Shown here piece by piece: positions 36,895-46,332 of a DNA stretch of 64,000 bases (its first letter is position 1; each line of letters opens with the position of its first letter). The notes under the pieces were generated by a model. It searched no databases, was not told where the DNA came from, and saw only the letters and a program-made list of their open reading frames with translations. Position numbers and translations under genes: made by a program. The DNA comes from Aquimarina atlantica (GTDB taxonomy: Bacteria > Bacteroidota > Bacteroidia > Flavobacteriales > Flavobacteriaceae): assembly GCF_000626715.1 (NCBI RefSeq), contig NZ_AQRA01000009.1, forward strand, positions 186,001 through 250,000, read 5' to 3'.

Positions 36895-37125
36895 GTATAT
36901 TAGTCCTCGCAATACGAATACCTTTCTGCGCACTCCTTTTATCGGTCATCGGTATAGGTATATCGATCAGCGCAATAGGGATACCCTTCCCCGCACTCCT
37001 TTTATCGACCAGCGGTATACCGGCACCTTCCCCCGCAAGGGGAAAACCAATCCCCGCAATAAGGTAAGGCTCCCTCGCTGCGCGGAAACCTCAACTCTGT
37101 GCGCGGACCAGTAATAGCAATAGAT
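36895..37125 (+). repeat. GC-richer repeat array downstream of the second CHAT gene
   Basis: Two imperfect copies of about 62 bp start with CGCAATA at 36909 and 36971 and share GCACTCCTTTTATCG. The tail (37060-37125) matches the block at 4131-4280 through AAGGCTCC, CTGTGCGCGG and AGTAATAG. An open frame across it is low-complexity (Pro/Arg/Thr) and is not a gene. This array explains most of the 36725-37174 gap. Confidence 0.65.
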
Positions 37126-37174
37126 TACCTGTTGATGATATCTTTTAAATGCGAATTTAAAGTGTCTATTTACA

Positions 37175-39994
37175 TTACTTTTTGATAAAACTTTTAACGA
37201 TATCCTCTTTTGGATATTTGATTTTTAAGAAATAACAACCTTTAGAGAATCGACTAACATTAATATGCAACGCATTATCTACAATACTAGTAGAAGATTG
37301 CCTCAATATTTCTTTTCCCGAAATATCATACATAAAAACCTGTATGTTTTCCGGAAGCTCTTCAAAATCAAATAGAACACTAAGGAAGGTATCTGCCGGA
37401 TTAGGAAAAACCTGGATAGTATTGGTCGTTTCTACAGGCAATGGTGGTAAAGGAGGTGGTGGAGGCGGATTTTCATTATTACCTGTCGTAAACGAAAAAT
37501 AAGAAGTCCAATCTCCTGTATCATTGTCTTTTATCCTCCAGCAATATTCTGTATTTAGGGTAAGTGTATTTTCTGGAACCACAAACGATTCTTCAGGTAT
37601 ATTAGAAGCCGTAAATATAGGAGCCATTTTTGTAGCGTTTGCAGATGCTGATTTAGAAAATTTATAAAAAGTATTGGGTTCACTTACGATATAGATAGCC
37701 CCCTGGTTATCTACCGTTATGCCTTCTGCCTGACGAATTCTATCGGGTAAGGTACCATTTGCACCGTTAGGGCCAAGATCTAAACGACTATATTCTTTTC
37801 CGGTTACATCGGTTTCTACTAATGCTCTGGATTCATGACTTAATACAAGAAAATGAGTATTATGACCTATTGTATTGTTTCCTAAATGATGTAAACCCGA
37901 TAAATCTCTAAATCCAAAATTATTTGTAGCAATATCGAATGGATTGGTAACAGTAGGAGAGGTTGATAAATCTGCGGGGACTTCTAAAGAATATATAGTC
38001 AACGGACTTTTTTCTTTCACCAGGATTAATTCGTTTGTATCTGGGGTGTAGCCTACTCCTTCCAGTCCATTATTTGCTCCCCAATTACCGGGAAGTTGAA
38101 TGTAATCTGTTGGATAAGCAATGGTTGTTGTTGTGTTTTCTACTGTAATTTTAACTGCTCGCCCTCTTTTTTCTTCAATAACAAAAAAATCGGTACCATT
38201 AACCCATACCAAACCTTCTGTATCATTAAAACCTTGTAGCGGAATACTTCTTATAACATCACCATCTAAGTTCAATTCATACAGTCGGGGAGGATCGTTA
38301 ATCACAGCAAAAATTGTATTAGTAGTACTGTTGTAAGTTAATCCGGATAGATCATCAGGAATCTGCGTAATCGTTTTTGGACCTTCAATAAGATTAAATT
38401 GATCCAGACCCAAACCGATTGTAGGATTTGGAGGGGGAGGGGGATCTATAGGGCTACAATCGGTTATTTCTAAAGTATAAGAACTTGCGGAGCCTGACCA
38501 TTCTAAAGTAGGAGTAATGGAAATATTTTCTGAACCATTATCTGGTCGAATTAATGCTAATTCATTATTTTCTACAGCACCTGGTGCTACTGCACCGATA
38601 TCGGCATTTACCCGTAGCCTGCCTAAGATATCATCTGCAGGAAGCTGATCTGCCCTTGCCATATTAATGACCGGGCTATTGGTCTCGGGTGTTCCGTATG
38701 TGTTTACTATACGTTCGAACGCTTCTCTAATCGTAACCGAACCATCTTTAAATTGGTTTAAGGAAGAATCATAATGAGGAATGATTAGATTGTTTAGATC
38801 TCCTAACAGTGGATTAGCAGTTATACCATTTGCATCATCTGCACTGTTAATTTTATCACTGCTATCCTGAGGTATAGGAGTACCATTATTCCAATATACG
38901 TTAGTGTCTAGAGTATACGTATCGGTATGAGATATAGGACAATCAGAAAAATCATTCATAGTCCCGGTAGGATCAGACCATATATTATTATAAATATTAA
39001 TATTGTTGATAATAGGGTTGGTAGGTTCTCTGTTAAATCTAAAAGCATACGCATTAGCAGGTAAATCTCCTGTTACTGTATTATTTCTAAATGTAATATC
39101 TCTACAGCCTTTAATACCAAAAGGTGCCCGCATAGGATTACTACTATTTCCCAGCATTAAGTTATTTTCTATCATAATATCAAAGGCCTGGTAATGTGGT
39201 TCACTGTCTTCACCTATAAGAACAAAGTTTGTAGCTACTGTTCCTTCCCAATTTAGAAATACATTTCTACGAATCTTAACATTTCTCGAACCGGTGTAGA
39301 TATCATTACTGCCACCACTATCTTTGATAACAATAAAACTACTGGTGTCATTGTTATTTGTACGGCCGCTACTCGAAAAATCGTTTAAGAAAATATTATC
39401 CTGTATAATTAGGTTTTCGACGCTATTCCCATCGATATGTTCATCAGATCCGGCTTGATTAAAAAATAAATTTCCCTGAAAAGTGATATTGTATGAGGCG
39501 GCATTTACTTTTACAAGATCATTATTGTAACTATCATGTATAATACAATTCTGAAATGTGATATCATGCACATCACCATTCCCGTCTCCATCAATGTGAA
39601 TAACTAAAGGAGCAGCGCCGGGAGCATCATGTGCTATATCAAAACCATCAAAAGTAATACCATGGCAACCATTAGGGCTTTTATACGCGGTAATAACAGT
39701 GGTGTTATTACGTAATTTTGCCATATATGACACTTGTGATTTTACCAAAACACCAGAAGTAAAACTTCCACGAACTCTAACACGTCCATTGTATGTACCG
39801 GGTTTTACCAAGATTGTACTGCCATCTGTAACCGTATTAAGAGCATGTTGGATGGTTGCCCAGGGGGTATCGTTAGAACCATTGCCACTAGAATCATTTC
39901 CGTTTGTAGCTACGTAGTAGGTGGTTTGGCCTGTTAAAGAAATAGAGATAATAAGTAGTAAGAATAATAGTGTTTTTTTCATTTGGCTTTTCAT
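37175..39994 (-). CDS. Secreted beta-helix/beta-propeller protein with T9SS tail
   Basis: The 939-residue protein has a signal peptide (MKKTLLFLLLIISISLTGQ) and a DUF1565-like start (YYVATNGNDSSGNG). A right-handed parallel beta-helix follows (about residues 90-450, Asn-rich turns such as NLIIQDNIFLND), with a choice-of-anchor segment ending ADIGAVAPGA. A propeller region similar to SdiA-regulated/YjiK proteins (about 525-790, LSGLTYNSTTNTIFAV) comes next, then a Pro-rich linker and a type A T9SS sorting domain (IQVFPNPADTFLSVLFDF). Beta-helix proteins of this kind often bind or cleave polysaccharides, but no lyase site is certain. A start at the second Met (39982) is also possible. Confidence 0.88.
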   Translation of the reverse strand: MKSQMKKTLLFLLLIISISLTGQTTYYVATNGNDSSGNGSNDTPWATIQHALNTVTDGSTILVKPGTYNGRVRVRGSFTSGVLVKSQVSYMAKLRNNTTVITAYKSPNGCHGITFDGFDIAHDAPGAAPLVIHIDGDGNGDVHDITFQNCIIHDSYNNDLVKVNAASYNITFQGNLFFNQAGSDEHIDGNSVENLIIQDNIFLNDFSSSGRTNNNDTSSFIVIKDSGGSNDIYTGSRNVKIRRNVFLNWEGTVATNFVLIGEDSEPHYQAFDIMIENNLMLGNSSNPMRAPFGIKGCRDITFRNNTVTGDLPANAYAFRFNREPTNPIINNINIYNNIWSDPTGTMNDFSDCPISHTDTYTLDTNVYWNNGTPIPQDSSDKINSADDANGITANPLLGDLNNLIIPHYDSSLNQFKDGSVTIREAFERIVNTYGTPETNSPVINMARADQLPADDILGRLRVNADIGAVAPGAVENNELALIRPDNGSENISITPTLEWSGSASSYTLEITDCSPIDPPPPPNPTIGLGLDQFNLIEGPKTITQIPDDLSGLTYNSTTNTIFAVINDPPRLYELNLDGDVIRSIPLQGFNDTEGLVWVNGTDFFVIEEKRGRAVKITVENTTTTIAYPTDYIQLPGNWGANNGLEGVGYTPDTNELILVKEKSPLTIYSLEVPADLSTSPTVTNPFDIATNNFGFRDLSGLHHLGNNTIGHNTHFLVLSHESRALVETDVTGKEYSRLDLGPNGANGTLPDRIRQAEGITVDNQGAIYIVSEPNTFYKFSKSASANATKMAPIFTASNIPEESFVVPENTLTLNTEYCWRIKDNDTGDWTSYFSFTTGNNENPPPPPPLPPLPVETTNTIQVFPNPADTFLSVLFDFEELPENIQVFMYDISGKEILRQSSTSIVDNALHINVSRFSKGCYFLKIKYPKEDIVKSFIKK

Positions 39995-40307
39995 TTAATG
40001 TTGGGATACGTCACTAAATCGGTAGAAACTAACTTTTTTCTTCTACAGATTTGTTTACAAAAAATAAAGGGACAAAGTGTAAAATTAAATGAATTAATGC
40101 ATAAAATACCCCCTGTTTTCAGTGAAAAAAAGCTTGATAATTTGAAGATTTTTATTAAAATTAGAGCAGGTAAAGTGTAGTCTTTAGTATAGAAAAGTGT
40201 AAAAATCTATATAAGGAAGGAATGCTTTATAATTTTATTTTTTCTGATTTCGAATATGGGGTAATCAGGACGATATTGTTGCATATTCGAAACATACCAG
40301 AAAAAAT

Positions 40308-40343
40308 AAACCCTTCATAAGTTCTTGAACTTGTGAAGGGTTT
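40308..40343 (-). terminator. Terminator of the acyl-CoA carboxylase operon
   Basis: AAACCCTTCATAAGTTC pairs with GAACTTGTGAAGGGTTT (17 bp, one G-T pair). On the minus strand it is followed by TTTATTTTTT. The rest of the 39995-40307 gap shows nothing else. Confidence 0.85.
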
Positions 40344-40353
40344 GTATATGTAT

Positions 40354-41895
40354 CTACAAAGGAATATTCCCATGTTTTCGATCAGGACGCTCGACAATTT
40401 TATTTTCGAGCATGCTGAATCCTTTAATTAGTTTTCTTCGGGTATTTTTAGGTAAGATAACTTCATCTACAAAACCACGTTGTGCAGCTCGGTATGGATT
40501 AGCGAATTTCTCTGCATATTCAGCTTCTTTTTCGGCAAGTTTGGCTGCCGGATCATCTGCTGCTTTGATCTCTTTTCTAAAAATAATCTCACTGGCCCCT
40601 TTGGCACCCATTACTGCAATTTCTGCAGAGGGCCAGGCAAAGTTAAGATCGGCACCAATATGCTTAGAATTCATCACATCATAAGCACCACCATAGGCTT
40701 TACGGGTAATTACTGTTACCTTAGGTACTGTAGCTTCACTTAAGGCATATAACAATTTGGCTCCGTGTACAATAATACCATTCCATTCCTGATCAGTTCC
40801 CGGTAAGAACCCAGGAACATCTACTAGTACTAACAAAGGGATATTAAAGCAATCACAGAAACGTGTGAATCGTGCAGCTTTTTTAGAACTATTTACATCC
40901 AAAACTCCAGCCAGGAATTGAGGTTGATTCGCTACGATCCCAATACTTCTTCCGCCCAGGCGGGCAAAACCTACTATGATATTTTCGGCATAGTCTTTAT
41001 GAATTTCATAGAAGGAGTTTGTATCAATAATCCCAGAAATTACCTCGTGCATATCATAAGGTTTGTTTGGATTATCAGGTACAATAGAAGAGAGGCTGTC
41101 TCTTACTTCGTCGGTTAGGGTATACTCTAATTTTTTAGGTTGCTCTTTATTACTTTGCGGCAGGTAACTTAGTAATTTTTTTACATCCTCGAGGCATTCT
41201 ATGTCATTAGAAGATGTGATGTGTGCTACTCCTGATTTTGTAGAATGGGTACTGGCACCTCCTAATTCTTCAGAGGTTACTTCTTCATTAGTTACTGTTT
41301 TTACAACATTAGGCCCGGTAACAAACATATAACTTGTATCTTCTACCATCATTGTAAAATCTGTCATTGCAGGAGAATATACAGCACCACCGGCACAAGG
41401 GCCCATAATGGCAGAAATCTGTGGGATTACTCCAGAGGCTTGTACGTTTTTATAAAAAATATCGGCGTATCCACCCAGAGAGCGAACCCCTTCCTGGATT
41501 CGGGCACCACCAGAATCATTAAGTCCTATAATTGGGGCTCCCATTTTTACGGCCATATCCATCACTTTACAGATTTTCTCGGCATGAGTTTCGGATAAAG
41601 CACCACCAAAAACGGTAAAGTCTTGTGCAAAAATATAGATTAATCGTCCGTTTACGGTTCCGTATCCTGTAACTACACCATCGCCATAATAGATCTCTTT
41701 ATCCATCCCAAAATCGGTAGTACGATGTGTTACCAGGATACCAATTTCTTCAAAAGAACCTTCATCAAGCAGATAGTCTACACGCTCACGGGCAGTTAAT
41801 TTTTTCTTTTGATGTTGTTTTTCAATACGTTGCTCACCACCACCTAATTTTGCCTGAGCAATTTTATCTTGTAATGTTTTTATTTTTGAATCCAT
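40354..41895 (-). CDS. pccB: Acyl-CoA carboxylase, carboxyltransferase (beta) subunit
   Basis: This subunit moves the carboxyl group from biotin to an acyl-CoA, probably propionyl-CoA or acetyl-CoA. At 513 residues it has both crotonase-like halves, with GLNDSGGARIQEGVRSLGGY and the C-terminal GGAYDVMNSKHIGADLNFAWP. Family comparison favours a propionyl-CoA/methylmalonyl type, but acyl specificity cannot be read with certainty. It is the last gene of a three-gene operon, 4 bp after the biotin carboxylase. Confidence 0.93.
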   Translation of the reverse strand: MDSKIKTLQDKIAQAKLGGGEQRIEKQHQKKKLTARERVDYLLDEGSFEEIGILVTHRTTDFGMDKEIYYGDGVVTGYGTVNGRLIYIFAQDFTVFGGALSETHAEKICKVMDMAVKMGAPIIGLNDSGGARIQEGVRSLGGYADIFYKNVQASGVIPQISAIMGPCAGGAVYSPAMTDFTMMVEDTSYMFVTGPNVVKTVTNEEVTSEELGGASTHSTKSGVAHITSSNDIECLEDVKKLLSYLPQSNKEQPKKLEYTLTDEVRDSLSSIVPDNPNKPYDMHEVISGIIDTNSFYEIHKDYAENIIVGFARLGGRSIGIVANQPQFLAGVLDVNSSKKAARFTRFCDCFNIPLLVLVDVPGFLPGTDQEWNGIIVHGAKLLYALSEATVPKVTVITRKAYGGAYDVMNSKHIGADLNFAWPSAEIAVMGAKGASEIIFRKEIKAADDPAAKLAEKEAEYAEKFANPYRAAQRGFVDEVILPKNTRRKLIKGFSMLENKIVERPDRKHGNIPL

Positions 41896-41899
41896 AATA

Positions 41900-43342
41900 T
41901 TAGAGTGTTGGTATGCGTAACGTTTTTTGATCTTCGATGTATTGTTTCATAGCAATTAAGGCAGCAATTTTAGCTTCTTCTTCCATTGCAGATTGTATGG
42001 TGTCTGGGATAAAATATTTCTTCACAAAATGAGTATCAAAATTACCAGACCTAAAAGCTTCATGCTCACATACGAATTTACCAAACGGCAATGTCGTTTG
42101 TACTCCTTTAATAATATAATTGTCAATTGCTTTTATCATTAACTGTATCGCTTCTTCACGAGTTTTTCCGTAGGTAATTAGCTTAGAGAGCATGGGATCG
42201 TAGTAGATAGGAATATCCATACCTTCTTCAAAACCATTATCTACTCTTATCCCTTCTCCAACAGGTAATTGATAGGTGTCTAAATGTCCTACACTGGGTA
42301 AGAAATCATTAAGCGGGTCTTCTGCATAAACTCTTAACTCCAGGGCATGCCCTTGTATGCTTAGGTCTTCTTGTTGTATAGGTAGTTTTTCGCCTCGGGC
42401 TACTTTTATTTGTAATGCTACAAGGTCTGTTCCTGTTATGAGTTCGGTAACAGGATGTTCTACTTGTAGTCGGGTATTCATTTCGAGGAAGTAGAAATTG
42501 TGATTTTCATCTAAAAGAAATTCTACAGTTCCTGCACCAAGGTAGTCACAAGCTTTGGCTACTTTTACGGCTGCTTCCCCCATTTTGGATCGTAATTCTG
42601 GAGAAAGTACAGCAGAAGGAGCTTCTTCAACTACTTTTTGATGTCGTCGTTGTACACTACATTCTCTTTCGAATAAATGCACTACATTGCCATGGCTATC
42701 TGCCATTACCTGTATTTCGATGTGTCGTGGTGAAGCAACATATTTTTCGATAAATACAGAACCATCTCCAAATGCCGAGGTAGCTTCGCTAATGGCACGA
42801 TTCATTTGTGATTCGAGATCTTTTTCTTCTTCTACCACTCGCATTCCTTTTCCACCACCACCAGCAGAGGCTTTGATTAAAATAGGAAACCCAATTTCTG
42901 AAGCGATAGTTTTTGCTTTGGCAACATCGGTAATAGCTTCGTCTATACCGGGTACCATAGGAATATCATAGGCCTTAACAGCATCTTTGGCTGCTAATTT
43001 GCTTCCCATAACCTTAATGGCTTTTGATTTTGGACCTATAAAGATGATATTATTTTTTTCTACTTCTTCTGCAAAATCTGCATTTTCACTAAGGAATCCA
43101 TATCCCGGGTGTATAGCATCTACATGTAATTGTTTAGCAACTTCAATGATTTTGGATCCTAATAAGTAGGATTGGTTAGAAGGAGCTTCACCAATACAGA
43201 CAGCTTCGTCTGCAAATTTTACGTGAGGAGCGTTTCTGTCTACGGTAGAGTAGATTGCTACGGTTTTGATTCCCATTTTGCGAGCTGTCGTCATCACTCT
43301 AATGGCAATCTCACCTCTGTTTGCTACTAGTATTTTTTTCAT
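41900..43342 (-). CDS. accC: Acyl-CoA carboxylase, biotin carboxylase subunit
   Basis: The 480-residue protein carboxylates biotin using ATP and bicarbonate. It has the ATP-grasp start KKILVANRGEIAIRVMTTA, the glycine-rich loop ASAGGGGKGMRVV and the active-site segment FLEMNTRLQVEHPVTE. It carries no fused biotin domain; that is supplied by the separate gene upstream. It could serve both acetyl-CoA and propionyl-CoA carboxylation. Confidence 0.95.
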   Translation of the reverse strand: MKKILVANRGEIAIRVMTTARKMGIKTVAIYSTVDRNAPHVKFADEAVCIGEAPSNQSYLLGSKIIEVAKQLHVDAIHPGYGFLSENADFAEEVEKNNIIFIGPKSKAIKVMGSKLAAKDAVKAYDIPMVPGIDEAITDVAKAKTIASEIGFPILIKASAGGGGKGMRVVEEEKDLESQMNRAISEATSAFGDGSVFIEKYVASPRHIEIQVMADSHGNVVHLFERECSVQRRHQKVVEEAPSAVLSPELRSKMGEAAVKVAKACDYLGAGTVEFLLDENHNFYFLEMNTRLQVEHPVTELITGTDLVALQIKVARGEKLPIQQEDLSIQGHALELRVYAEDPLNDFLPSVGHLDTYQLPVGEGIRVDNGFEEGMDIPIYYDPMLSKLITYGKTREEAIQLMIKAIDNYIIKGVQTTLPFGKFVCEHEAFRSGNFDTHFVKKYFIPDTIQSAMEEEAKIAALIAMKQYIEDQKTLRIPTL

Positions 43343-43481
43343 CTGTTCTTTTTTGTTGTTTTTTAATTGTCAGATGGAATTCGCCATTGAGCATCTCGGT
43401 TGGTATCAACTTTAATTGTTATGGCTCATTTCATATTAAACTATATTAGAACACATGGTTCTGTTTAATGCCTATAACAGG

Positions 43482-43967
43482 CTAAGCGAATTCAATTAAT
43501 AATTGTCCTTTATCTACTGCATCACCTGTAGTGGCAGAAATGGATTTAATAACTCCATCTCTGGGAGATAGAATAATATTTTCCATTTTCATAGCTTCCA
43601 AAATAAGTAAAGGATCATCTTCTTTTACTTCCTGGCCTATTTCAACCTGAACATCAAGAAGAAGCCCTGGCATAGGAGCTTTAATCGCATTTACCTGCTT
43701 AGACGATCCTATAGAGAATCCCATTGCGGCAATCCGGCTATCCAGTTCATTGGCAATATTAACCTGGTAGCTGTTGTTGTTAACCTTTACAGTATACTTT
43801 TTGGTATTGAAATCTGATTGTACAATTTCTGTATGAAAAGATTTATTGTTTTGAAGAATGTGGTGAGCTGATTTAGAATTGCTTACGATATCTATTTTTG
43901 AAATGTCTTCTTCGGTAAATTCAAAATCAAAAATAGTATTTACATTAACTTTATATGTACTACTCAT
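43482..43967 (-). CDS. Biotin carboxyl carrier protein of the acyl-CoA carboxylase
   Basis: The 161-residue protein ends in a biotinyl domain, with the acceptor lysine K127 in LEAMKMEN and PMPG at about residues 98-101. The N-terminal half (residues 1-85) is a small beta-rich region typical of stand-alone carriers of propionyl/methylmalonyl-type carboxylases. It is the first gene of the operon, 139 bp before accC. Confidence 0.93.
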   Translation of the reverse strand: MSSTYKVNVNTIFDFEFTEEDISKIDIVSNSKSAHHILQNNKSFHTEIVQSDFNTKKYTVKVNNNSYQVNIANELDSRIAAMGFSIGSSKQVNAIKAPMPGLLLDVQVEIGQEVKEDDPLLILEAMKMENIILSPRDGVIKSISATTGDAVDKGQLLIEFA

Positions 43968-44176
43968 AAATGTGAATATTTGACTTGCAATATAAAAATA
44001 GATATTAAAAAGAACCAGATAATAATTAGAAGTTTATTCCTTCAACTGTTATGGGTTTCCATAACAATTTGATTTACTATGAACTTATCTTTATGTATCC
44101 AATATATATGGCGATTAAACTATTTGTAATTATAAAAGTCTAAAGGAGAAATACAATGAACTAAAACTACATATTT

Positions 44177-44974
44177 ATGAAAAAGCCCCAATCAATTTCA
44201 ATTTTTTTTACTTTCTTTTCACTTTTTGTATTTGCATGTCTTGCATGCTCTAATGATGATGATACCATAGCAGGTAATAATGGAGATGAAGGAACCATAA
44301 CCTCTACAGATTATGATATAAGTCCGATATTAACTAAGTTTAATGCAGCAGGATTATCATATGAGATTAGTGGAAATAATGTGATCTTTACTACGAATAA
44401 CTTACCCGATCATAAATCTCCGTATTATCTGGATACTGAATGGGAAACAGAATTATACGAACCTTATACAGGTAGTAACACGAACTTTACTCTAAATCCT
44501 AATAGAATTGCAGAACAAAATATCACCATCACTGTCCCGATACATCCGGCAGAAGCCACTACAAAAGAGGCAACAGCATTGGGAGCTATGGGTATTGCAA
44601 TTAACGGCGTAGTTTTTTACAATCAATATGCAGGACCTAATAACCAACCTTTAACTTCAGAGATTAATTCTTTTGATCAATATCTTGGGCATCCTCAACA
44701 GCAAGGAGGATATCATTATCATCAAGAACCAAAATATCTTACCAGTAAGTTTGGAGAAGATACATTCCTGGGCATATTGGCCGATGGTTTTCCTGTATAT
44801 GGCCCCATAGAGAATGGAGAAGAAGTGAGTAATGCAGATCTGGATGAGTATCATGGTCATACGAGTGCTACTACTGATTTTCCCAACGGAATTTACCATT
44901 ACCATATTACTTCTGAAGACCCTTACATTAATGGAAATGGGTTTTTTGGCACTCCCGGAAACATTACAAATTAG
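44177..44974 (+). CDS. YHYH-domain lipoprotein
   Basis: The 265-residue protein has a lipoprotein signal with lipobox near FACLACS (Cys about residue 24), then an acidic linker. The YHYH domain carries GGYHYHQEP near residue 180 and GIYHYHIT near residue 242. The repeated His pairs suggest metal binding. The start is ATG 44177, and 31 bp separate it from the next gene. The following genes encode another lipoprotein and an SCO copper protein, so a role in metal handling at the cell envelope is plausible but unproven. Confidence 0.88.
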   Translation: MKKPQSISIFFTFFSLFVFACLACSNDDDTIAGNNGDEGTITSTDYDISPILTKFNAAGLSYEISGNNVIFTTNNLPDHKSPYYLDTEWETELYEPYTGSNTNFTLNPNRIAEQNITITVPIHPAEATTKEATALGAMGIAINGVVFYNQYAGPNNQPLTSEINSFDQYLGHPQQQGGYHYHQEPKYLTSKFGEDTFLGILADGFPVYGPIENGEEVSNADLDEYHGHTSATTDFPNGIYHYHITSEDPYINGNGFFGTPGNITN

Positions 44975-45005
44975 GAAATAGAACGAGTATTAAAAAAATA
45001 AAAAT

Positions 45006-45572
45006 GTGAAAAAGCTATTGAGTTTTATCATCATATTAGCAATACTGGCAAGTTGTACTTCTGAAGATACTGATCGTATTGTTTTAACAACCGATACTAA
45101 TATACATCTCGATAATGGTGAGTTGTTTTATAAAACCAAACTGTTTTCGGGAGTTTTGATCGATTATTATAAAAATGATCAGGTAAAATCAACGGTAATT
45201 TATGTTGATGGAAGAAAAGAAGGAGAAGAACAGTCTTTTTATGAAAATGGAGTGCTTAGAACAAAACGTTTTTATGAAAAAGGAATAAAAGTAGGCACTC
45301 ATCAAGGATGGTGGCCCGATAATCATCATAAATTTGTGTATCATTTTGACGAAGAAGGAAAATATCATGGTAGTGTAATGGAATGGTATGCTAATGGACA
45401 ACTTTTAAAATCTTTTCGGTTTAACCACGGAAAAGAGGAAGGCAAACAACAATTATTTAGATCTGATGGTACTATTAGAGCAAACTACGAAGTGATTAAA
45501 GGCGAACGATTTGGTCTTATTGGATTAAAAAAGTGCTATACCATAAAGAAAGATTCTACAAAAATATATTAA
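45006..45572 (+). CDS. YwqK-like (MORN-type repeat) lipoprotein
   Basis: The 188-residue lipoprotein has its lipobox in LAILASC (Cys17). Short repeats follow of the form FYENGVLRTKRFYEKG, EWYANGQLLKSFRFNHGKEEG and LFRSDGTIRANYEV, the pattern of YwqK/MORN-like proteins. Its start is GTG, because the ATG two bases earlier is out of frame. It lies in a run with the YHYH gene before it and the SCO gene 4 bp after it. Its role is unknown. Confidence 0.85.
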   Translation: MKKLLSFIIILAILASCTSEDTDRIVLTTDTNIHLDNGELFYKTKLFSGVLIDYYKNDQVKSTVIYVDGRKEGEEQSFYENGVLRTKRFYEKGIKVGTHQGWWPDNHHKFVYHFDEEGKYHGSVMEWYANGQLLKSFRFNHGKEEGKQQLFRSDGTIRANYEVIKGERFGLIGLKKCYTIKKDSTKIY

Positions 45573-45576
45573 AAAA

Positions 45577-46236
45577 ATGAGGTTATTTTTATCATTATTT
45601 ATGAGTGTGATTCTTGTGTTTTCATGTAAAAAACAAGAAGACAAGACTACTGTAAAACCAACGGTAGATAAGTTACCGTATTTTATTGCATCTGATTTTA
45701 CACCACAGTGGCTTACAGTTTCTGACCTTGAAGGAAAACATAAAATACCTTCATTTTCATTTACCAACCAAAATGGGGATACGATTACTAATGATACCTA
45801 TAAAGATAAGATATATGTTGCTGATTTTTTCTTTACTATTTGCCCGGGAATTTGCCCTAAGCTAACCAAAAACATGAATTTAATTCAGGATACATATAAA
45901 AATGATAATGATATTAAGTTATTGTCACACACCGTAATGCCATGGCATGATTCGGTTCCTGTTTTAAAAGAATATGCAATAAAGAATACGATAGATGATA
46001 GAAAATGGAACCTGGTAACCGGGGATAAAGAAGAGATCTATACTATTGCTCGCAAAGGATATTTTGCAGACGAAGATTTTGTAAAGACTCAGGATGAGAA
46101 TAGCTTTATACATACAGAAAACTTTATCCTTGTTGATACACAAGGATATATCAGGGGAGTCTATAATGGGACTATACCCATAGATGTAAAGCGATTAATA
46201 CGTCATATAGAAATTTTGAAAAAAGAAAGGCCGTAG
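45577..46236 (+). CDS. SCO family copper-binding thioredoxin-fold lipoprotein
   Basis: The 219-residue lipoprotein has its lipobox in ILVFSC (Cys17). The SCO core has the CxxxC copper/thiol motif CPGICPKL near residues 91-95 and a downstream His in SFIHTENFILVDTQG. SCO proteins deliver copper to, or reduce, the CuA site of cytochrome c oxidase. The segment usually reading VDPE/HDTP is replaced here by HTVMPWHDSVP, a variation worth noting. It is the last gene of the three-lipoprotein run. Confidence 0.92.
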   Translation: MRLFLSLFMSVILVFSCKKQEDKTTVKPTVDKLPYFIASDFTPQWLTVSDLEGKHKIPSFSFTNQNGDTITNDTYKDKIYVADFFFTICPGICPKLTKNMNLIQDTYKNDNDIKLLSHTVMPWHDSVPVLKEYAIKNTIDDRKWNLVTGDKEEIYTIARKGYFADEDFVKTQDENSFIHTENFILVDTQGYIRGVYNGTIPIDVKRLIRHIEILKKERP

Positions 46237-46332
46237 CAGCTATAGTAACGAGAATTTGATAATCATAGGTATTCTCTTGTTGTTTATCGAAGACTATATG
46301 ACTATATAACAGGAATATTTTATACGTTCGTT

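Noticed and set aside
36895..37050. Possible CRISPR array
   Set aside because: Only two or three imperfect copies without unique spacers of constant length, and no cas genes.
36893..37114. Plus-strand frame rich in Pro/Arg/Thr
   Set aside because: It is produced by the 62-bp repeat array, not by a conserved protein.
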